Positions 15,968 to 25,182 of a stretch of 64,000 bases of DNA are shown piece after piece. The translations under genes were made by a program, and so were the position numbers. Source of the stretch: Bradyrhizobium sp. WSM3983. GTDB lineage: Bacteria; Pseudomonadota; Alphaproteobacteria; Rhizobiales; Xanthobacteraceae. A model generated the notes under the pieces. The model searched no databases. It saw only the letters and a program-made list of their open reading frames with translations, and was not told the DNA's origin. Where the stretch lies: positions 1 to 64,000 of the forward strand of contig NZ_AXAY01000005.1 of NCBI RefSeq assembly GCF_000473045.1, written 5' to 3'. Position 1 is the stretch's first letter. The number at the start of each line of letters is the position of its first letter.

Positions 15968-16766
15968 GCGCCGCGTCAATCTTCAAGGTCGGGCCGCAAC
16001 CGCCGAGGTGCCACGGATCACCGTCGGCGGCCTTCGCATGGCCGCACTCGACCTGGAAGCGACCGCCGATTTCATGATCGAGGCAACCGATCCGCGTCAC
16101 CGCATCGGCCGGCCGCTGTACCTGACCTCGGCCAACGGCGAAGTGCTGGCGCGCTGCTCGACAGAGCCGCAGACCGAACGCCTGTTCCGCGCCGCCGATC
16201 TGATCAATGCCGACGGCCAGCCGCTGGTGGCGGCATCCAGGCTGCAGTCCTGGTTTCCGCTGCCGGAGCGCGTTGCCACGACAGACCTGTTCCATGTTGT
16301 CGCGCGCAAGGCTGAAGTTGCCGGCCGCACTTTCTACATGCTCGGCGCCAGCGAGGAAGAGAACGATGCAGCGGTGAAGAAAGTCCAAAACCTGTATCCG
16401 AAGCTCAAGATCGTCGGATACAGCCATGGCTATCTCCGCGGCGACGCGCTGCGTGCCAAGGTCGAGGAGATCAACGCTCTTGCGCCGGATTGCCTGTGGG
16501 TCGCGCTCGGCGTGCCTTCCGAGCAGGCTTTCGTCGAGGAATACACGCCGCTGCTGACCAATGTCGGGGTCATCAAGACCTCGGGCGGCCTGTTCAACTT
16601 CCTGTCGGGCAGCCGCTCGCGCGCGCCGCAATGGATGCAGCGGATCGGACTCGAATGGGCCTGGCGAAGCTGGCTCGAGCCGCGCCGCCTGTTGTGGCGC
16701 TATTTGACCACCAACCCCCGCGCGATCTATCTTCTCTTCAGCCGCAACCGGCCCTTCAATCGCTGA
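15960..16766 (+). CDS. WecG/TagA/CpsF-family glycosyltransferase
   Basis: A 268-residue GT26-type enzyme. Family motifs are LTSANGEVLARC (about 57), LINADGQPLVAASRL (about 82-96), FYMLGASEEEN (about 125) and DCLWVALGVPSEQAFVEEY (about 178). Known members add N-acetylmannosaminyl-type sugars to a polyprenyl-linked primer, giving the second sugar of the repeat. The ATG at 15960 overlaps the preceding stop, so it is coupled to the chain-length gene. Its C-terminus (RRLLWRYLTTNPRAIYLLF) is basic and amphipathic and suits membrane association. The sugar donor here is not known. Confidence 0.88.
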   Translation: MLERRVNLQGRAATAEVPRITVGGLRMAALDLEATADFMIEATDPRHRIGRPLYLTSANGEVLARCSTEPQTERLFRAADLINADGQPLVAASRLQSWFPLPERVATTDLFHVVARKAEVAGRTFYMLGASEEENDAAVKKVQNLYPKLKIVGYSHGYLRGDALRAKVEEINALAPDCLWVALGVPSEQAFVEEYTPLLTNVGVIKTSGGLFNFLSGSRSRAPQWMQRIGLEWAWRSWLEPRRLLWRYLTTNPRAIYLLFSRNRPFNR

Positions 16767-16781
16767 AGAGAGTAGAACGAC

Positions 16782-17774
16782 ATGAATGACCGGCCGATTG
16801 TTCTCGTCACGGGAGGCGCGGGCTATATTGGCTCGCATGCCTGCCGCGCCCTTTCCGCTGCCGGCTATCGGCCCGTCGTGTATGACAATCTCACAACAGG
16901 TCATCGCAGCTTCGTGGCCGGAGAGCTGGTGGCGGGCGATCTGCTCGATGGCGCGACGCTGGCGCGTGCCTTTGCCGACCACAAGGTGACGGCGGTGATG
17001 CATTTCGCGGCGGCGAGCCTCGTTGGCGAGTCCATGACCGACCCTCAAAAGTATTACATCAACAACGTCCAGGGCACGCTGTCGCTACTGCAGGCGATGC
17101 GGAACGCCGGCTGCCACCGCATCGTGTTCTCCTCGACCGGTGCGGTCTATGGCAACGCCGATTCCAAGGCGCTTCCGGAGGACTTTCCCTGCGCGCCGAT
17201 CAATCCTTACGGCGCTTCGAAATGGATGATCGAGCGCATGCTCGCCGACTACCGCGCGGCCTACGGCTTCGGTGCGTTCTGCCTGCGCTATTTCAATGCC
17301 AGCGGCGCCGATCCGGCCGGCGGCATCGGCGAATTGCGTGACAACGAGACCCATCTCATCCCGCGCGCCATGATGGCGTTGCAGGGCCATGTCGAGTTCG
17401 CCGTGTTCGGCGACGATTACGACACGCCCGACGGCACTGCGATCCGCGACTACATCCATGTCACCGACCTCGCGGCGGCGCATGTCGCGGCTCTGAAGCT
17501 GCTGGAAACGGAACATGCCGGCGGCAGCTTCAATCTCGGCACCGGCGCAGGCTTCTCGGTGCGCGAGATCCTCACCGCCATCAAGCAGGAGACTGGGCGC
17601 GAGGTGCCGCACACCGTCAAGCCGCGCCGTGCCGGCGATCCGACCTATCTCGTGGCAGACCCCTCTGCCGCGCGAAAGGCGCTGAACTTCGTGCCGCGCC
17701 ATTCCGACCTGCCGACCGTGATCCGCACCGCCTGGGCCTGGCACCAGAAGGCGCATCCGCTCAAGGTCCGTTAA
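16782..17774 (+). CDS. galE: UDP-glucose 4-epimerase
   Basis: A 330-residue extended SDR. The NAD site is VTGGAGYIGSHACRAL (about residue 8), the catalytic Ser is in FSSTGAVYG and the Tyr/Lys pair is YGASK (about residue 146). NASGADP and RDYIHVTDLAAAH are typical GalE motifs. It interconverts UDP-glucose and UDP-galactose, feeding galactose to the polysaccharide cluster of which it is the last gene. It starts 15 bp after the glycosyltransferase stop with GAAGAGAG upstream, so it is in the same operon. Length matches the family. Confidence 0.93.
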   Translation: MNDRPIVLVTGGAGYIGSHACRALSAAGYRPVVYDNLTTGHRSFVAGELVAGDLLDGATLARAFADHKVTAVMHFAAASLVGESMTDPQKYYINNVQGTLSLLQAMRNAGCHRIVFSSTGAVYGNADSKALPEDFPCAPINPYGASKWMIERMLADYRAAYGFGAFCLRYFNASGADPAGGIGELRDNETHLIPRAMMALQGHVEFAVFGDDYDTPDGTAIRDYIHVTDLAAAHVAALKLLETEHAGGSFNLGTGAGFSVREILTAIKQETGREVPHTVKPRRAGDPTYLVADPSAARKALNFVPRHSDLPTVIRTAWAWHQKAHPLKVR

Positions 17775-17998
17775 ACAACCGTATTACGACTTGCTGGTTA
17801 GGCCCCTGAGCGGCTAAAGAGGTTGTTGCAGCCGGCGTCGGCGAATGTCCCGACAGCCGCATGTTGCGTGTATGGCCGCCCATGGAAGCTGCACGCGTAG
17901 CTCAGCCAATAGTGCGAGCCGATTCTTCACAGCGAAAGGCCACGATCGAGTCTGCGCATCGGCCTGCTTTCAGGCGCGGCCCAAGGAGCACGGAGCGA

Positions 17999-18340
17999 AT
18001 GCATCAGGCCGCAAGGCTGCAATTCGAGCGCGTGATGGACGAGCTCGTTCTCTGGCACGCAGTGCCCGAGGGCGAACGCTCGCCGGCACCGGCGTGGTGG
18101 TGGGGTCCGGCGATGGCGATGTGCGACACGCACGAGCCGATGCGACACAAATGGTGTTGTGAGCTTGGCCTGGGCGACGGCTCAAGCTTTGCCGAAGGTG
18201 CGAATGCCCTTTTCACGCTGTTCGCTGAGCAGACCTCGCTAACGTGGCCGAATGATTTTCCGCGCAAGGCGGAGATCAAGGAAGACGACATCCGCGAACT
18301 GCACCCGCTGCCGTCAGACGACAGCGCGTTTCAGCCCTAG
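17999..18340 (+). CDS. Conserved small protein of unknown function
   Basis: A 113-residue protein with no recognised domain. The ATG at 17999 follows AAGGAGCACGGAGCGA; upstream in-frame starts would add a low-complexity basic stretch and are less likely. The sequence is rich in Trp and His (PAWWWGPAMAMC, HKWCCEL) and acidic near the end, with no signal peptide or membrane segment. Its 3' end overlaps the 3' end of the convergent c-di-GMP gene by 27 bp. The 17775-17998 gap contains nothing I recognise. Confidence 0.6.
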   Translation: MHQAARLQFERVMDELVLWHAVPEGERSPAPAWWWGPAMAMCDTHEPMRHKWCCELGLGDGSSFAEGANALFTLFAEQTSLTWPNDFPRKAEIKEDDIRELHPLPSDDSAFQP

Positions 18341-21300
18341 CGCCGCGGCTTCGTCCGCGGCCGGGTCCGTCTCCGGCTGGAGTGGCGGCGCGACGGGCAA
18401 CTCCATGGGCCGCAGCAACTCGGCCATCTGCTTCGCCGGCAGCGGCTTCGCGATGAGGAAGCCCTGCATCTCGTCACAGCCATGGGTGCGCAGGAATGCC
18501 TCCTGCTCGGCGTTCTCGACGCCCTCGGCGACCACGGTCATGCCGAGCGCCTTGCCCATGCTGATGATCGCCTGCGCGATCGCCTGATCCTCCGAATCCT
18601 GCGGCAGATCGCGCACGAAGGAGCGGTCGATCTTGATGGTGTCGATCGGGAAGTGCTTCATCAGCGACATCGACGAATAGCCGGTGCCGAAATCGTCGAT
18701 GGCAAGCCGGATACCTCGGCTCTGAATGGCGTCGAGCACCTTCAGCGCGCGTCCGACATTGCGCATCATCATGCTCTCGGTGACCTCGATCTGGAGCAGT
18801 ACCGGCGACATGCCAGAGGCCGCCAAGGCCTCGTCAACGTCCTGCAACAGATGCTCGTCGGCAAATTGTCGCGGCGACAGGTTGACCGCCATCGACACCG
18901 GCAACAGGCCGCGGCGCTGCCAGGCCATCGCCTGCGCGCAGGCTTCCTTCACCACCCAACGGCCGATCGGCACGATCAGGCCGGTCTCTTCGGCAAGCGG
19001 AATGAACTGCGCCGGCGAGATATTGCCGAGATCGGGATGGCTCCAGCGCAACAGCGCTTCCACGCCGGTGATCTGGCCGGTCTCCATGTCGACCTTGGGC
19101 TGGTAGTTCAACGAGAACTGCTCACGCTCCAGCGCCCGGCGCAGCGCGCTTTCGAGCGACAGCCGCTCGATCGACTGCGTCTTCACTTCCTTGGAGAAGA
19201 ACCGATAGCCGTTCTTGCCGTCTTCCTTGGCGAGATACATCGCCATGTCGGCGTTCTTGGTCAGCGTCTGCGCGTCGGCGCCGTTGGCCGGATACATCGC
19301 GATGCCGATCGAGGCCGTGGTGTGGCACTCATGGCCGGCGAGCTCCATGGGCTCGGCGAGCGCCGTCAGCAGCCCGGTGGCGATGCGCTGGACGTCGTCG
19401 ATCTCGCCGCATTGGTCGAGGATCAGCACGAACTCGTCGCCGCCAAGGCGCGCCACGACGTCGCTTGCCCGCAGCGCGCCGCGCAAACGGTTCGCCACCT
19501 CGAGCAAGAGCAAATCGCCGGCCTCATGGCCCAGCGAATCGTTGATGACCTTGAAGCGGTCGAGGTCGATGAACAACACCGCGAAACGGTGATCATGGCG
19601 TTGCGCCGCGTCGATTGCCTCGCGCAGCAGCCCGTTGAAAGTCTCGCGGTTCGGCAGGTCGGTCAGGCTGTCATGCGACGCGAGATATTCGATACGCTCG
19701 TCCGCCTCATTCTTCTCGTCGGCACGATCGAAATTCTCCATCGCGAAAGCGACGTTGTCGGCCAGGCGCTGCAACAGTTCGACGAACTCGGTGGTAAAAG
19801 TCTCCTGCTCGATCGACATGTAGATCATGACGCCGACCGGCTTGTCGTGCGTGATCAGCGGGAACGCCGCGCCGGAGCGCGCGCCGTCGCTCTGCACGAC
19901 GGCATGGAAGGCGCTTACACGGTTGTCGTTGACATAGTCGTTGCTGACACAGGGCCGCCGGGTGCGGAACGCCGTGCCGCTCATGCCGCGGCCTTCGGGC
20001 CGGTCGGCGTCGATGGAGAGACGAACGTTTCTCGTGGTCTCGGCTGACGGCCCCGCGGCCGCGACGATCTCGAGCTGGTCGGTGTCGGCGCTAGCCAGCG
20101 CAATGGTCGTCGAGGTGAACTTGCCGCCAGTGGACGCAGCCTGACACACCAGCTCGAACAGCTCGCCGCGCGACTTGGCGCGGACGATTGCCTCATTGGT
20201 AGCGCTCAGCGCCGCGAACATGCGGGTCAGGCGCTCCTTCTGCGCCTCGGTCCGAGACCGCTCCTCGGCCCGGTCGAAATTGTCCAGTGCAAAGGAGACG
20301 TTCTCCGCCAGGCGCCCCAGGAGCTGGATGAGATCGGGCGTGAAGGTGCCTTCATCCGGCGAAAGGAACAGCAGGACGCCGATGGCGTCGGTGCCATTCT
20401 TCATCAACGGGAAGCAGCCGCCCGACCGGGTGGCCTGATCGCACGCGATTCGGCGCCAATGCGTCGCACGAACGTCGGTGAGCAACTCGTTCGCGACGGA
20501 AGGCGCCTTGGTCCGGAACGCGGTGCCGGCGAGGCCCCGTCCTTCCGGCTCGTCGGCGGACGTGGCGAAGCGCCATTTCTCGACGTGATGGCGACACTCG
20601 CCCTTGGTGACGACAATGTCGAGATTGCGGCCGCTCGGGTCCACCATTGCAATGGTTGCCGAAGAGAAGGTGCCGCCGAGCACGGCTGCGTCGCAGACCG
20701 CTTCGAACAATTCGGCCCGGGTCTTCACCCGCATGATCGCTTCGTTGGTCGCGCTCAGCGCTTCCAGCATGCCGCGCAGGCGATTGCGCTGCATTTCGGC
20801 TTTCGCCTTCTCGTCCGCGCGGTCGAAATTCTCGAGGGCGAAGGCGACATTGGCCTGGAGCCGTTGCAGCAGCTCGACGAATTCCGGCGTGAACGTTCCG
20901 CGCTCCGGCGAGTTGAAGAGAAATACACCTTCGACACGATCGCCGTTGAACAGCGGCAGCGCCGCGGAGGATCCGATGCCGTTGCGGCGGGCGTTGGCCT
21001 GCCAGGGCTTGATCCGGTCGTCGGACAGCACGTCGTTGCTGATGCAAGGCTGGCGCGTGCGGAAGGCCGTTCCCGTCAACCCGCGCCCTTCGGGCACCTG
21101 ATCGGAGCTGGAGAATTTGAAGTTGCGGACCGTATCCGCGTTCGGCCCGTAGCAGGCGACGACGCGGAGCAGCTTGGCATCGTGATCGATCAGCGCGATG
21201 GCGGCCGAGGTGAACTTGGCCCCCTTCGCCGTCGCTTCGCAGACGAGGTCGAACAGCTCGGCCCGCGAGTGCGCGCGCAGGATCGCCTCGTTGGTCGCGC

Positions 21301-22429
21301 TCAGCGCCGCATACATGCGCGCCAGGCGATCCTCTTCCTCGGCGATCCGCGCCTTCTCGGCCTCACGGTCGAAATTATCAATGGCGAAACAGACGTTCTC
21401 GGCGATGCGCAGCATCAGCGCGACGACTCCCTCGTCCCTGGCCCAGGACTGGCTGAGGAAGGACAGGATGACGCCGATGCTTTGGCCATGCCTGGTCAGG
21501 GGGGCCGCGATGCAGGCGGCAACGCCTGTGTTGAGATTGGCCTGCTCCCACGGCGTTCCCTTGGTGCGGTGTGCGAGATCGCGTTCGACAAAGGGCTTCT
21601 TCGTCCGGAACACCTCGCCGGAAATGCCGCGACCATAGGGATTTTCGGGATCGACGGAGTAGCGAGTCTGGGCGACCATCTCCACGTTTTCACCGGTGCC
21701 GGCGACGGGCTTCAGCCAATGGGAGTCCTGCTCCTTCAGCAGGACGAATGTCGCCAGCGACTTGCCGCCGTGCACCGAGGCATCGCACACGAGCTGGAAT
21801 AACTCATGCTCGGTTTTCGCGCGCAGGATCGCCTCGTTGGTCGCGCTGAGAGCGCCGAACATGCGGTTGAGCCGCCGCGTCGCGCGCTCGCCGGATCGCC
21901 GCGCCGTCTCGCGTTCGAAATTCTCCAGTGCATAGGAAATGTTGGACGACATGCGCTCGAACAGCGAGACCATCTGCTCAGTCAACGAGCCGGCCTCGCT
22001 GCGGGTCACGAACAGCACACCGACGCTCTTGCCGTTGCACAGAAGCGGCAGCGCAGCGGTCGCACCGATATGCGCCTCGGCCGCACCCTCGCGCCACGCC
22101 AGCGAGCGCGGATCGTTCAGATAGTCGTTGCTGATGCAGGGCCTCTGGTTGCGAAACGCCTCGCCGCCGACGCCGGAGCCTTCGGGCGTGCCCGCTTCGG
22201 TGGTGATCTCGATCGCGCGCAGGCGCGCGGCGTCGTCGCCGCAGCCGGCAGCAAAGCGCAAGCGCTGGCCACCCGGCTCCACCAGGAACACGGCAACGGC
22301 CATGAAGTCCCCGCTCGAAAACCCGGCGTCGCAGACCATCTGGTACAGCTCGTCCGGCGATTTCGCGTAGAGGATCGCTTCATTGATGGCGCTCAACGCC
22401 GCAAAGGTGCGCGCGAGTGTCGTCGGCAC
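18314..22429 (-). CDS. Five-GAF GGDEF-EAL c-di-GMP enzyme
   Basis: A 1371-residue cytoplasmic protein. Five tandem GAF units of about 181 residues each begin near residues 10, 190, 372, 555 and 738, each starting with an ALSATNEAI-like helix and ending in a NFDRADEK-like linker helix. Then come a GGDEF domain (motif GGDEF near 995, with an intact RASD inhibitory site five residues before it) and an EAL domain (EALLRW near 1123, AVNLSPRQF, EVTES, IDDFGTGYSS, TIKIDRSF, VVAEGVE). Both catalytic sets are complete, so it could make and degrade c-di-GMP under control of the GAF sensors. It is monocistronic. There is no transmembrane segment. Confidence 0.93.
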   Translation of the reverse strand: MPTTLARTFAALSAINEAILYAKSPDELYQMVCDAGFSSGDFMAVAVFLVEPGGQRLRFAAGCGDDAARLRAIEITTEAGTPEGSGVGGEAFRNQRPCISNDYLNDPRSLAWREGAAEAHIGATAALPLLCNGKSVGVLFVTRSEAGSLTEQMVSLFERMSSNISYALENFERETARRSGERATRRLNRMFGALSATNEAILRAKTEHELFQLVCDASVHGGKSLATFVLLKEQDSHWLKPVAGTGENVEMVAQTRYSVDPENPYGRGISGEVFRTKKPFVERDLAHRTKGTPWEQANLNTGVAACIAAPLTRHGQSIGVILSFLSQSWARDEGVVALMLRIAENVCFAIDNFDREAEKARIAEEEDRLARMYAALSATNEAILRAHSRAELFDLVCEATAKGAKFTSAAIALIDHDAKLLRVVACYGPNADTVRNFKFSSSDQVPEGRGLTGTAFRTRQPCISNDVLSDDRIKPWQANARRNGIGSSAALPLFNGDRVEGVFLFNSPERGTFTPEFVELLQRLQANVAFALENFDRADEKAKAEMQRNRLRGMLEALSATNEAIMRVKTRAELFEAVCDAAVLGGTFSSATIAMVDPSGRNLDIVVTKGECRHHVEKWRFATSADEPEGRGLAGTAFRTKAPSVANELLTDVRATHWRRIACDQATRSGGCFPLMKNGTDAIGVLLFLSPDEGTFTPDLIQLLGRLAENVSFALDNFDRAEERSRTEAQKERLTRMFAALSATNEAIVRAKSRGELFELVCQAASTGGKFTSTTIALASADTDQLEIVAAAGPSAETTRNVRLSIDADRPEGRGMSGTAFRTRRPCVSNDYVNDNRVSAFHAVVQSDGARSGAAFPLITHDKPVGVMIYMSIEQETFTTEFVELLQRLADNVAFAMENFDRADEKNEADERIEYLASHDSLTDLPNRETFNGLLREAIDAAQRHDHRFAVLFIDLDRFKVINDSLGHEAGDLLLLEVANRLRGALRASDVVARLGGDEFVLILDQCGEIDDVQRIATGLLTALAEPMELAGHECHTTASIGIAMYPANGADAQTLTKNADMAMYLAKEDGKNGYRFFSKEVKTQSIERLSLESALRRALEREQFSLNYQPKVDMETGQITGVEALLRWSHPDLGNISPAQFIPLAEETGLIVPIGRWVVKEACAQAMAWQRRGLLPVSMAVNLSPRQFADEHLLQDVDEALAASGMSPVLLQIEVTESMMMRNVGRALKVLDAIQSRGIRLAIDDFGTGYSSMSLMKHFPIDTIKIDRSFVRDLPQDSEDQAIAQAIISMGKALGMTVVAEGVENAEQEAFLRTHGCDEMQGFLIAKPLPAKQMAELLRPMELPVAPPLQPETDPAADEAAALGLKRAVV

Positions 22430-22725
22430 GATCTCAACTCCCGGGCATTTCTGCCGATTTCTCCCGGGTGCCTTAATGAACGGGGATCGCCTAAGTGGTC
22501 GTTATTGCGCGGTGGAAACCGCCGATCAAAGTAAACGAGCTGCGAATAGCGGGCGCGAAACTATCGGGAATACCGCCGCACGGGAGGAATTGACGACCAA
22601 AGGCGCGCTCTCTTTACGAATTTGCAGCCCTGTATTGGTTTACGGGAGATTGATATCGCAGCCCCGCTTTGAGACGATGGCACCCAACAAGCAGCCCGTT
22701 AAGGGCACAAAGCCGAGGGAACGCC

Positions 22726-23778
22726 ATGCCCATCGTCAAGGCCGACCGCCTCACGCGCGTAGCCGCTGCGCTGCTCCGTGCCGCCGGCGCCTCCGAGGAA
22801 GAAGCCGATGCCGTTGCCGTCGGCTGCGTCAACGCCAATCTCGCCGGCCACGACTCCCACGGCATCATCGCGGTCCCGACCTATATCGACCGCATCAAGG
22901 CCGGACACATCGTCCCCGGCGCCAAATGGACCATCGTCCAGGAATCGCCGACCACGACCGTGATCGACGGCCATTGGGGTTTTGGTTTCCACGTCAACGC
23001 CAAGGCGATGGCGCTGACGATCGACAAGGCGAAGACGGCGAATGTCGCCGCCTGCACCGTGTTCCGGCAGAGCCATGTCGGCCGCCTCGCCGCCTATCCG
23101 CTGATGGCGATGCGCGCAGGCATGATCGGCATTGCGACGGCGGACTCGGGCCGTTCGCCGAAACATGTGGCGCCATTCGACGGCAAGGAGGCGCGGCTCG
23201 GCACCAACCCGATCTCGATCGCCGTGCCGTCCGATCTCGATGCGCCGTTCTATCTGGACATGGCGACATCGGCAGTCGCGGCCGGCAAGATCCAGCTCGC
23301 GGTCGCCCGCGGCGAGGAGATTCCGACCGGTTGGATCATCGATACCGAAGGACGGCACACCACTGATCCCACGCAATATCGCAAGGGCGGCGCACTGCTG
23401 CCGCTTGGCGGCACCGAGGGCTACAAGGGCAGCGGGCTTGCCGCCATGGTCGAGGTGCTGTGCGGCCTGCTCACCGGTCTTGGTTTCGGCGTCGAGCCGA
23501 CGGGACGGCACAATGACGGATGTTTCATGGCGGTGTTCAACGTCGCCGCATTCCGCCCGCTGAAGGAGTTCAAGCGCGAGGTCGCGGAGTTCGCGCAATA
23601 TCTGAAATCGACGCCTCCGTCCGAGGGCAGCAAGGGAGTCTATTATCCCGGCGAGATCGAGGGCGTGCGCGAGCAGCAGCGCCTGCGCGACGGCATCGAA
23701 ATCGAGGATACGACCTGGGAGAAGCTGCGCGCGCTGGCGCGCGAATACAGGCTCGACACAGTCCTCGACCTGGCCTGA
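22726..23778 (+). CDS. Ldh-family NAD(P)-dependent oxidoreductase
   Basis: A 350-residue member of the malate/L-lactate/ureidoglycolate dehydrogenase family, distinct from Rossmann dehydrogenases. NLAGHDSHGI (about residues 38-47) carries the family histidine, and LGTNPISIAVP and LDMATSAVAAGKI (about 165-190) are hallmarks. It is likely to oxidise a 2-hydroxy acid or reduce a 2-oxo acid. I chose the ATG at 22726 (MPIVKADRL) where homology starts. It opens a tight operon: the LLM gene starts 21 bp later and the FAH gene 15 bp after that. The 22430-22725 gap upstream holds the promoter but no recognisable motif. Confidence 0.9.
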   Translation: MPIVKADRLTRVAAALLRAAGASEEEADAVAVGCVNANLAGHDSHGIIAVPTYIDRIKAGHIVPGAKWTIVQESPTTTVIDGHWGFGFHVNAKAMALTIDKAKTANVAACTVFRQSHVGRLAAYPLMAMRAGMIGIATADSGRSPKHVAPFDGKEARLGTNPISIAVPSDLDAPFYLDMATSAVAAGKIQLAVARGEEIPTGWIIDTEGRHTTDPTQYRKGGALLPLGGTEGYKGSGLAAMVEVLCGLLTGLGFGVEPTGRHNDGCFMAVFNVAAFRPLKEFKREVAEFAQYLKSTPPSEGSKGVYYPGEIEGVREQQRLRDGIEIEDTTWEKLRALAREYRLDTVLDLA

Positions 23779-23799
23779 GGCAATTCGGAGAACAGCAGC

Positions 23800-25167
23800 A
23801 TGAATCGGCAGATGGTCCTGGTTGGCTTCCTTCAGGCGCAGAACTGCACGAACTTGCCGAGCTCGTGGCGGCATCCGGACTCGCGCGCCGATTCGATGTC
23901 GGCGGATTATTACCAGGAGATTGCGCGCATTCTCGAGGCCGGCAAATTCCACATGGCCTTCTTCGACGATCGCCTCGCGATGCCGGACCGTTACGGCAAC
24001 GACCACGCCCACACCGTCGAATACGGCATCCGCTGCGTGAAGATGGACCCGTTGATCGTGCTGACCACGATGGGCATGGTCACCGACAAGCTCGGACTGG
24101 GAGCGACCTGCTCGACGACTTACTACGAGCCGTTCGATGTCGCCCGCCGCTTTGCCACGCTCGATCTGATGTCGGGCGGCCGCGCGGGCTGGAACGTCGT
24201 GACCTCGCTCAATGACGGCGAGGCGCTCAATATGGGGCGGGACTCCCATCCCGAACATGATTCCCGCTACGACAAGGCCGACGAGTTCATGGAGGTGGTG
24301 CTCGGTCATTGGGACACATGGGAAGATGGCGCGCTCATCATGGACAAGACGAGCGGCCGCTTTGCCGATCCGACCAAGGTGAAGCGGCTCGACCACAAGG
24401 GCGCGGCCTTCAAATCGCGCGGCCCGTTCACCGTGCCGCGCTCGGACCAGGGCCACCCTGTTATCATCCAGGCCGGCGCATCCGGCCGCGGCCAGCGCTT
24501 TGCCGGCCGATGGGGCGAGGTCATCTTCACCGCCGCGCGCAATCTCGCCGGCGCCAAGGAAGGCTATGCGTCCGTGCACAACGAGGCGGCCGGGGCCGGC
24601 CGCGATCCGGAGCAGATGTTCCTCTGCAATCTGACGACGCCGGTCTGCGCCGCGACCAAGGCTGAAGCCGAGGACAAGATGGCGCTGATCAACAAGCTCC
24701 CGCTGGAGATCGACGCGCTGTCGCTGCTCGCCGAAGCGCTCAATTACGACTTCGCGTCCAAGGACCTCGACGCGCCGCTCACGACAGACGAGCTCAAGAG
24801 CATGCAGGGCATTCTGGGCATCCGCGACGGCGTGCTGAAGAATTCCGGCAAGAGCAATCCGAGCGCGCGCGACTTCGTCACCTTCTCCGGCCGCGGCCAG
24901 GTGCATGACGCCATGGTCGGCGGCCCCAAGGAGATCGCGGACAAACTGGAAGAGATGTTCGTCGAGCGCGGCTGCGACGGCTTTGTCATCGCCGCCACCT
25001 ACGTGCCCGGCTCCTATGCCGATTTCGTCCAGCACGTCGTGCCGGAATTGCAGCGGCGCGGGCTGTTCCAGAAGGACTATCGCGGCAAGACGTTGCGGGA
25101 AAATCTCGGGCTGAAGCGGCCGGCTGCGGGTGCCTGGAAAGTCCAGCCGCGCGACGCCGCGGAATAA
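23800..25167 (+). CDS. LLM-class flavin-dependent monooxygenase (NtaA/SnaA/DszA group)
   Basis: A 455-residue TIM-barrel monooxygenase of the two-component type, which uses reduced FMN supplied by a separate reductase. Typical motifs are FFDDRLAMPDRYG (about 52), DLMSGGRAGWNVVTS (about 125-139), HDSRYDKADEFMEVV (about 150) and DPTKVKRLDHKG. Known relatives attack aminopolycarboxylates or sulfones or perform Baeyer-Villiger-type steps. No flavin reductase gene is nearby, so it must use one from elsewhere. It is the middle gene of the Ldh-LLM-FAH operon; the substrate is unknown. Confidence 0.9.
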   Translation: MNRQMVLVGFLQAQNCTNLPSSWRHPDSRADSMSADYYQEIARILEAGKFHMAFFDDRLAMPDRYGNDHAHTVEYGIRCVKMDPLIVLTTMGMVTDKLGLGATCSTTYYEPFDVARRFATLDLMSGGRAGWNVVTSLNDGEALNMGRDSHPEHDSRYDKADEFMEVVLGHWDTWEDGALIMDKTSGRFADPTKVKRLDHKGAAFKSRGPFTVPRSDQGHPVIIQAGASGRGQRFAGRWGEVIFTAARNLAGAKEGYASVHNEAAGAGRDPEQMFLCNLTTPVCAATKAEAEDKMALINKLPLEIDALSLLAEALNYDFASKDLDAPLTTDELKSMQGILGIRDGVLKNSGKSNPSARDFVTFSGRGQVHDAMVGGPKEIADKLEEMFVERGCDGFVIAATYVPGSYADFVQHVVPELQRRGLFQKDYRGKTLRENLGLKRPAAGAWKVQPRDAAE

Positions 25168-25182
25168 TAACGAGGACAGACC

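Noticed and set aside
17889..17960. tRNA-like start GTAGCTCAGCC followed by GATCGAGTC
   Set aside because: The acceptor and anticodon stems do not pair and there is no proper T-loop, so it is a chance resemblance in a gene-free region.
18482..20047. 521-residue plus-strand frame opposite the GGDEF-EAL gene
   Set aside because: Shadow of conserved catalytic domains on the other strand; low-complexity Arg/His composition.
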